Source of the DNA: Prochlorococcus sp. AG-469-F22
GTDB lineage: Bacteria > Cyanobacteriota > Cyanobacteriia > PCC-6307 > Cyanobiaceae
Assembly: GCA_003211655.1 (NCBI GenBank)
Contig: QCSC01000009.1
Location: 1 to 33,731, forward strand
DNA length: 33,731 bases
Direction: 5' to 3'
Shown: piece by piece, positions 28,787 through 33,731 of the stretch
Layout: each line of letters begins with the position of its first letter
How positions within the stretch are numbered: position 1 is the first letter of the stretch
The notes under the pieces: generated by a model
The model's input: only the letters and a program-made list of their open reading frames with translations
Database searches by the model: none
What the model was told of the DNA's origin: nothing
Position numbers and translations under genes: made by a program

Positions 28787-28895
28787 TTTTCAAATCAGTT
28801 ATAACATCCGCTATAAAGCTTTCAAAGAACTGAAGTTTTTCGTAGCGATTTTCGTATTTCAAGTCCTTCAGGCTGAATGGTACAGAAGATAAGTT

Positions 28896-28917
28896 ACCTG
28901 ATAAATTATCAGGTTTT
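28896..28917 (+). other. Hairpin plus short T-run immediately upstream of a small ORF ATG
   Basis: ACCTGAT-AAATT-ATCAGGT-TTT then ATG at 28918; could be a weak terminator or a translation-control element. Confidence 0.4.
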
Positions 28918-28928
28918 ATGAACCTATT
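28911..28928 (+). repeat. 18-bp direct repeat, copy 1 (AGGTTTTATGAACCTATT)
   Basis: Identical to 29305-29322; internal inverted repeat AGGTT-TTATG-AACCT. Confidence 0.8.
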
Positions 28929-29049
28929 TTATTATCCCATTAATAGCCCATTGAGAAAGCTTTCAAGTGATAAAGAAATATCGCCTGTAGATTCTAGGAT
29001 AATAGAAGTATCGTTTTTTTATCCTTTCAGAAAAGAATTAAAAAATTAA
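28918..29049 (+). CDS. Possible small protein (43 aa)
   Basis: MNLFYYPINSPLRKLSSDKEISPVDSRIIEVSFFYPFRKELKN*; starts at the ATG of the 18-bp repeat; no family evidence. Confidence 0.25.
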   Translation: MNLFYYPINSPLRKLSSDKEISPVDSRIIEVSFFYPFRKELKN

Positions 29050-29304
29050 ATAAGCTAAAAAAGTGAAGATATGAAAAACAAAATATCTGAACTTACATAA
29101 ATAAAATTGAGAGGTAGGATTACTTGCCCCTCTCGAGTCTTCAACCCTTTATCTAAAAAGTCAGTAATTGCTCTTTTGATTCAAATACTACTTATGATTT
29201 GGCGATAAGATAAATATAGCTAATAACGATAAAGAAATTCTAATAGGGTAAAAATATTCTATGATTTTTAAATTTATTGAAGGAAAATTAAGTATGGATC
29301 AAGG

Positions 29305-29322
29305 AGGTTTTATGAACCTATT
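29305..29322 (+). repeat. 18-bp direct repeat, copy 2 (AGGTTTTATGAACCTATT)
   Basis: Identical to 28911-28928; preceded by AAGG, making an AAGGAGG Shine-Dalgarno 4 nt before the ATG. Confidence 0.8.
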
Positions 29323-29493
29323 CAATCAATTCAATGTCCTTCCAAAATACTTGACTGCATTTAACTATGCGGGGTTAAATTTGAATTAAACACCAAAAGA
29401 ACTTGAGGAATACACTCTAGAGTTTCAAACCTTCTGGGATAAAGAATGTAGAGAAAATCCAACTAATCAGAATTTTTTTAATCTATTGCGACT
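29312..29493 (+). pseudogene. Decayed small-protein gene (in-frame TAA plus apparent +1 T-run frameshift)
   Basis: AAGGAGG-tttt-ATG then MNLFNQFNVLPKYLTAFNYAGLNLN*TPKELEEYTLEFQTFWDKECRENPTNQN(F), then one extra T in a 7-T run before L-I-Y-C-D-stop. An in-frame upstream ATG exists at 29261. Confidence 0.55.
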
Positions 29494-29554
29494 GAACCTT
29501 ATTTCTTTTACAAACAAGAGAATCTAGTAATCATTTTTTTTAAAGTTAATCTTT

Positions 29555-29716
29555 CTAATAGTCATTATCAGCAACACATATACCTAAACAACGTATATCA
29601 TTCGAAGCAGTCCTTTTACAGTGATTACACAAAATCTTTTCATTATCTAGAGAAACTCGAGATTCTTTTTTGCTTTTATCACTTATTGAATTATGGTTAA
29701 GCTCATACGCTTCCAT
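29555..29716 (-). CDS. Small Cys-containing conserved protein
   Basis: MEAYELNHNSISDKSKKESRVSLDNEKILCNHCKRTASNDIRCLGICVADNDY; CxxC...CxxxC pattern. The supplied ORF starts at 29752; Met at 29716 avoids overlap with the upstream gene. Confidence 0.6.
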   Translation of the reverse strand: MEAYELNHNSISDKSKKESRVSLDNEKILCNHCKRTASNDIRCLGICVADNDY

Positions 29717-29732
29717 TATCTTATTTTTTGTT

Positions 29733-30347
29733 TTAATCGATATTAACAACAAAAGAAGGATTAGCGTTAGAAGAGGGTATATCCATAATTTTTACAGATT
29801 CTTTGGGTTCATCAATAATTTCGCTTTCCTTAGGGTTCTCCTCTACCGCGCAAGCCTCAAGGGCTTCTCTAAGAAGCGAATCAAAAGTCGCTCCAGGTAA
29901 TCTATGTCTTGCAACCTCAAGAAAAGTTCTTGGTAATGATTCAGAAGCAGCATCTCTTAACGCAGGATTATTCTTTCTATGATCTTGTTCTTCTTCTATT
30001 GATTTGATAAATCTCAGTGTTACATCTCTTTTAGTAGAGGCTTTTATCAAAGTATCATTTTCAGAATTTGTAGAACCTGAGTCATTCTCAAGATCACTTA
30101 GCCTTTTCTCAAGACTATTTAAAACCTCATTAGCTTCTTTACTTATATGAGCTAATTGTCCGTCAGAAAGATTTGGTAAATCAGCAACAAAAACCTTTCC
30201 ATGATCCCTTAAAGTTAAAAAAGTTGGACGGGGGCCTTGATTTTGACGCCCGTTAAAATCTGAATTATTACCTATTGGTCTTTTAGGAGGTGTAGGTCCA
30301 GCTGAGCTACGTCTACGTGTAATTCTTTGATTATTTTCAAAGGGCAT
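29733..30347 (-). CDS. Conserved hypothetical protein
   Basis: 204 aa; basic N-terminus, FLTLRDHGKVFVADLPNLSDGQLAHISKEANEVL, TKRDVTLRFIKSIEEEQDHRKNNPALRDAA. Appears cyanobacterial-specific. Confidence 0.7.
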   Translation of the reverse strand: MPFENNQRITRRRSSAGPTPPKRPIGNNSDFNGRQNQGPRPTFLTLRDHGKVFVADLPNLSDGQLAHISKEANEVLNSLEKRLSDLENDSGSTNSENDTLIKASTKRDVTLRFIKSIEEEQDHRKNNPALRDAASESLPRTFLEVARHRLPGATFDSLLREALEACAVEENPKESEIIDEPKESVKIMDIPSSNANPSFVVNID

Positions 30348-30481
30348 TGAATTAAAGTTAAATCTAATTACTTAAATCTCCGATATAACTCGGCGGTAGT
30401 TTTATTATATTACACCTAACTTTTTCATTTGTGTAGATAAATTTAATTTGTAATTTCTCAAAAAACTTTTATTCAAAAGAT

Positions 30482-31525
30482 TTAAATTATTATTTCAGGC
30501 AAAAAATTATTCTCTTTTGAATTATCTTTCTTGATAACCTTCCCTAAGACCCAACTTGATATATCAAACGCATTACAAATATTTAAGATCTTATCCTTAT
30601 ATTTCTTATCAATTATTAAACAAAATCCAACCCCAAGATTAAAAGTGTTCCAGAAATCTTTTTCAGGAATCTGACCTACATCCTTTAAAAATTCAAATAA
30701 AATAGGAATCTTCCATGATTTCTTATCTATGTAAGGAATAAAATCAGAGGGCATACACCTTGGTAGATTTTCAGGAATTCCTCCTCCAGTAATATGCGAC
30801 ATTCCCTTTATTTGAATATTCTGAGATAAAATTTGATTTACAATTTTAAAATAAATTTTTGTAGGTTTTAATAATTCATCATAAAAATCTAAGTTATATT
30901 TTTTTTCAAATTGCTTATCAATTTGATTATTATTTTCAATTATTTTTCTAACTAAACTAAATCCATTACTATGAATTCCGTTACTTTGTAATGCAATTAT
31001 CAAATCATTTTCACATATTTTTTTGCCATTAATTAATTTTTCTTCGTCAGCTATTCCAACACAAAATCCTGCTAAATCATACTTATTCTTTGAGTAAAAT
31101 CCTGGCATCTCCGCAGTTTCTCCTCCAAGTATAGAGCAGTTATTTTCTCGACAACTATGCGCAATACCTTTAATAACTTCTAATAATTGATTTTTTTCAA
31201 GCTTGCCTGTAGCAATATAATCAAGAAAAAAAAGCGGCTTTGCCCCAGTTGTAATAATGTCATTCATACACATTGCTACTAAATCAATCCCAACTTCAAA
31301 GTGAAAGTTTTTTATTTGAGCCAATTCCAATTTCGTGCCAACACCATCAGTTCCTGATACTAAGACGGGTTTTTTTAAACCCTCAAGAGGGATTTTAAAT
31401 AAACCGCCAAATCCTCCAATCCCCTCCAAAACATTAGATGAATGTGTTGATTCGACAGATTCCTTTATTTCTGAGACAAATTCTCTTCCAGCTTTTATGT
31501 CAACTCCTGATGTTTTGTAATCCAT
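30482..31525 (-). CDS. purM: Phosphoribosylformylglycinamidine cyclo-ligase
   Basis: 347 aa; GIGGFGGLF, SGTDGVGTKLELA, MCMNDIITTGAKPLFFLDY, LGGETAEMPGFY, GMSHITGGGIPENLPR. Confidence 0.98.
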   Translation of the reverse strand: MDYKTSGVDIKAGREFVSEIKESVESTHSSNVLEGIGGFGGLFKIPLEGLKKPVLVSGTDGVGTKLELAQIKNFHFEVGIDLVAMCMNDIITTGAKPLFFLDYIATGKLEKNQLLEVIKGIAHSCRENNCSILGGETAEMPGFYSKNKYDLAGFCVGIADEEKLINGKKICENDLIIALQSNGIHSNGFSLVRKIIENNNQIDKQFEKKYNLDFYDELLKPTKIYFKIVNQILSQNIQIKGMSHITGGGIPENLPRCMPSDFIPYIDKKSWKIPILFEFLKDVGQIPEKDFWNTFNLGVGFCLIIDKKYKDKILNICNAFDISSWVLGKVIKKDNSKENNFLPEIII

Positions 31526-31622
31526 AAAATAAAAATGATAGAATCCACCTATATAGATATTCCTCCGTAGATTGCTTTTGTCCAGTAATTATTTATTAAA
31601 TAGATTTATTTTTTAAAACAAA

Positions 31623-33155
31623 GTGAACAAAATAATAATAAGAAAAACAGAAGAGCTCAAAGAATGGAGACAAAATCTCAAAAATGATATTAACTTTATC
31701 CCAACTATGGGTAATCTTCATGATGGTCATCAACAATTAATATCAACTGCACAAAGTTCAAATTGCAATACAAACTTGTTAAGTATTTTTGTTAATCCAC
31801 TTCAATTTGATAGCAAAGAAGACCTTAAAAGCTACCCCAAAACTGTTGATAATGATATTGAAATTGCTTTTTCCAATGGGGCAGATGCAATTTTTATTCC
31901 AAATGTAACTGATATCTATCCCAAAAATAATAGAAGCATAAGTTATTTGAAAGCCTCTAAAGAATTATCTTCAGCTTTATGTGGGCTTACAAGAGTGGGA
32001 CATTTTGATGGGGTTTGCACTGTTGTTTATAGATTACTGAAACTCGTACAACCCAAAAATCTTTTTTTAGGAGAAAAAGACTGGCAACAACTATTAATCA
32101 TAAAAAACCTTATAGAAGAAAAAAAATTCAACATCAAAATTATCCCTGTTCCTACTCAAAGAGATTCTGATGGGGTCCCATTTAGTTCGCGTAATAAGCA
32201 TTTATCTAAAAATGAAAGGAAAACTCTTAAATTATTCTCAAATGAACTAGAAAATGCAAAAATAATTTTTAAAAAGGATAAAAAGATTGACTTAAAACAA
32301 CTAAAAAACAAACTCAAATCAAAAAATATTTCAATTGAATATTTAGAACATTTACATCCCTACACCTTGAAAAAAGTTCAAGCAAACGATAATATTTCAA
32401 TTTTAGCAGGTGCGATAAAATGTGGAAAGACAAGATTAATTGATCACGTTTTTCTTATGAAAAGAAAGCCAATTATTGCAATTGATGGGCCAGCTGGTTC
32501 AGGGAAAAGTACCATAACAAAGTTAATTGCCAAGGAGTTAAATCTTTTATATCTAGATACTGGAGCAATGTATAGAGCAATAAGTTGGCTCTTTAAAAAA
32601 GAAAAGATTGATTATGCTAAAGAGTCAGAATTAAAAAAAATTCTTAATAATATTTCTATTATTTTTAAGTCAAATTCTATTTCTCAGCAAGATGTATTTA
32701 TAAATAATTTTTGTGTTACTGAAGAAATTCGTTCACAAGAAATAAGTTCTATTGTTTCTAAAATTTCATCAATAAAAAAAGTGAGAGAATTTTTGGTTTA
32801 TGAGCAAAGAAAAATTGGCCAGTCTGGAGGCTTGGTGGCTGAAGGGAGAGACATAGGAACAACAGTTTTTCCAAATGCAGAACTTAAAATATTCCTAACA
32901 GCTAGTATTGACGAAAGAGCTAAAAGAAGAAAGTCAGAGTTAGATTTAAGAGGGACTGAAGAAATAGACTTCAATCAATTAAGAGAACTTATAAGAAAAA
33001 GAGATTTTGAGGATTCAACAAGAAAAATTTCTCCTCTCAAAAAAGCAAACGATGCAATTGAACTTCTTACTGACGGATATTCAATTAATGAAGTAGTAGA
33101 AAAAATTGTTAACATCTACAATTTAAACATTCCTAAAGAGATTCAACTCGAATAA
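31623..33155 (+). CDS. panC/cmk: Bifunctional pantothenate synthetase / cytidylate kinase
   Basis: 510 aa, GTG start; PanC half (IPTMGNLHDGHQQLI, GEKDWQQL) fused to CMK half (IAIDGPAGSGKSTITKLIA, LYLDTGAMYRAI, EGRDIGTTVFP). Confidence 0.96.
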   Translation: MNKIIIRKTEELKEWRQNLKNDINFIPTMGNLHDGHQQLISTAQSSNCNTNLLSIFVNPLQFDSKEDLKSYPKTVDNDIEIAFSNGADAIFIPNVTDIYPKNNRSISYLKASKELSSALCGLTRVGHFDGVCTVVYRLLKLVQPKNLFLGEKDWQQLLIIKNLIEEKKFNIKIIPVPTQRDSDGVPFSSRNKHLSKNERKTLKLFSNELENAKIIFKKDKKIDLKQLKNKLKSKNISIEYLEHLHPYTLKKVQANDNISILAGAIKCGKTRLIDHVFLMKRKPIIAIDGPAGSGKSTITKLIAKELNLLYLDTGAMYRAISWLFKKEKIDYAKESELKKILNNISIIFKSNSISQQDVFINNFCVTEEIRSQEISSIVSKISSIKKVREFLVYEQRKIGQSGGLVAEGRDIGTTVFPNAELKIFLTASIDERAKRRKSELDLRGTEEIDFNQLRELIRKRDFEDSTRKISPLKKANDAIELLTDGYSINEVVEKIVNIYNLNIPKEIQLE

Positions 33156-33156
33156 T

Positions 33157-33630
33157 TTAATAAATAGTATCTAGAAAACCACTGACAGAGTCTTCTAAAA
33201 TATCAAGGACATTATCAAATCCCTCATCTCCTCCAAAGTAAGGATCCGGGACTTCTATTTCTTGAAAAATGGATCTGAAATTTTGTATCTTTTTTATTGA
33301 TGCAATATCAGATAATGATTTTCGAGATTTCATATCAATAATATTTTCATAATTTGAATCATCCATAGCAACTATGTAGTTAAATTTTTCAAAATCATTA
33401 GAATTTATTTGTCTAGATCTACTAAAGATTTCTACGCCCCTTTTTCGTGACGCTATTCTCATTCTAGTATCAGCCTTCTTCCCTATATGCCAACTGCCAG
33501 TCCCTGCAGAATCAACAATAAAACTATCATTTAATCCTTTTTTATTAATTAAATCTAGGAATATAGCTTCGGCAGCAGGAGACCTACAAATATTACCTAA
33601 ACATACAAAAAGAACTGATTGTTTTTTCAT
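33157..33630 (-). CDS. Low-molecular-weight protein-tyrosine phosphatase family
   Basis: 157 aa; VLFVCLGNICRSPAAEAIF active site and VPDPYFGGDEGF acid loop. Confidence 0.93.
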   Translation of the reverse strand: MKKQSVLFVCLGNICRSPAAEAIFLDLINKKGLNDSFIVDSAGTGSWHIGKKADTRMRIASRKRGVEIFSRSRQINSNDFEKFNYIVAMDDSNYENIIDMKSRKSLSDIASIKKIQNFRSIFQEIEVPDPYFGGDEGFDNVLDILEDSVSGFLDTIY

Positions 33631-33650
33631 CTAATCTAAAATATCCAAAA

Positions 33651-33731
33651 TTATAAAACTTTATTCGTAGAAAATAATACTTTATTAATTAAGGATTCTG
33701 TAAAATCTTTACCAAATAAACTTGATAACAT
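33651..33731 (-). CDS. pebB: C-terminal fragment of a bilin reductase, probably PebB (continues beyond window)
   Basis: Frame reads MLSSLFGKDFTESLINKVLFSTNKVL* on the minus strand; resembles the PebA/PebB C-terminus (FG.(D/E)(W/F)TE..I...LF). Short, hence moderate confidence. Confidence 0.45.
   Translation of the reverse strand: MLSSLFGKDFTESLINKVLFSTNKVL

Noticed and set aside
29109-29134. GAGAGG...CCTCTC inverted repeat as a terminator
   Set aside because: Six-bp stem with a 14-nt loop and no strong T-run on the plus strand; not enough to call a terminator.
29670-29900. 76-aa plus ORF across the two small minus genes
   Set aside because: Antisense to two better supported ORFs; no recognisable features.
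31335-31520. 61-aa ORF opposite purM
   Set aside because: Antisense of the PurM N-terminus; artefact.
31623-33155. PanC/Cmk fusion as a novel bifunctional enzyme
   Set aside because: This fusion is well known in cyanobacteria, so it is a feature and not a discovery.
1-33731. CRISPR arrays, transposases, integrases, phage genes, toxin-antitoxin or defence systems
   Set aside because: Scanned ORF products and visible repeats; nothing supports any of these in the window.

Overview
AT-rich, gene-dense window that looks like core genome of a marine picocyanobacterium, most likely a high-light Prochlorococcus. That assignment is inferred from base composition, gene content and cyanobacterial families such as PsaD, NdhN, LdpA, CAAD and the PanC/Cmk fusion; no search was run. 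I support about 30 protein genes: ndhN (partial), ldpA, HAD hydrolase, recA, DUF2839, a DinG-like helicase relative, tyrA, crtD-like, fructosamine kinase, CAAD, moeB-rhodanese, a tandem CobO-like protein, larE, speD, recF, ppc, gshA-like, trpE, psaD, a histidine kinase-like protein, rodA, mrp, hemF, rnd, an LpxB-related protein, purM, panC/cmk, a low-MW phosphatase and a probable pebB end. There are three tRNAs: Gln-TTG, Arg-CCG and Cys-GCA. I found no CRISPR array, transposon, prophage or defence island. The best leads are: (1) recF, where the supplied ORF is truncated and the true N-terminus has no ATG/GTG/TTG start, only an ATT start or a 1-nt frameshift right after an ATG; (2) a ~700-bp gap at 28863-29554 with a decayed small-protein gene (in-frame TAA plus apparent +1 T-run slip) and an exact 18-bp repeat that puts an ATG in a hairpin loop; (3) a helicase relative that has lost recognisable Walker A and DEAH motifs; (4) divergent starts 4 bp apart (crtD/fructosamine kinase) and 9 bp apart (LpxB-related/tRNA-Cys); (5) rare G/C homopolymers (C10 and G8) in a promoter region and in a degenerate histidine kinase; (6) a LexA-type box upstream of recA. 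No clearly new multi-gene system is visible.
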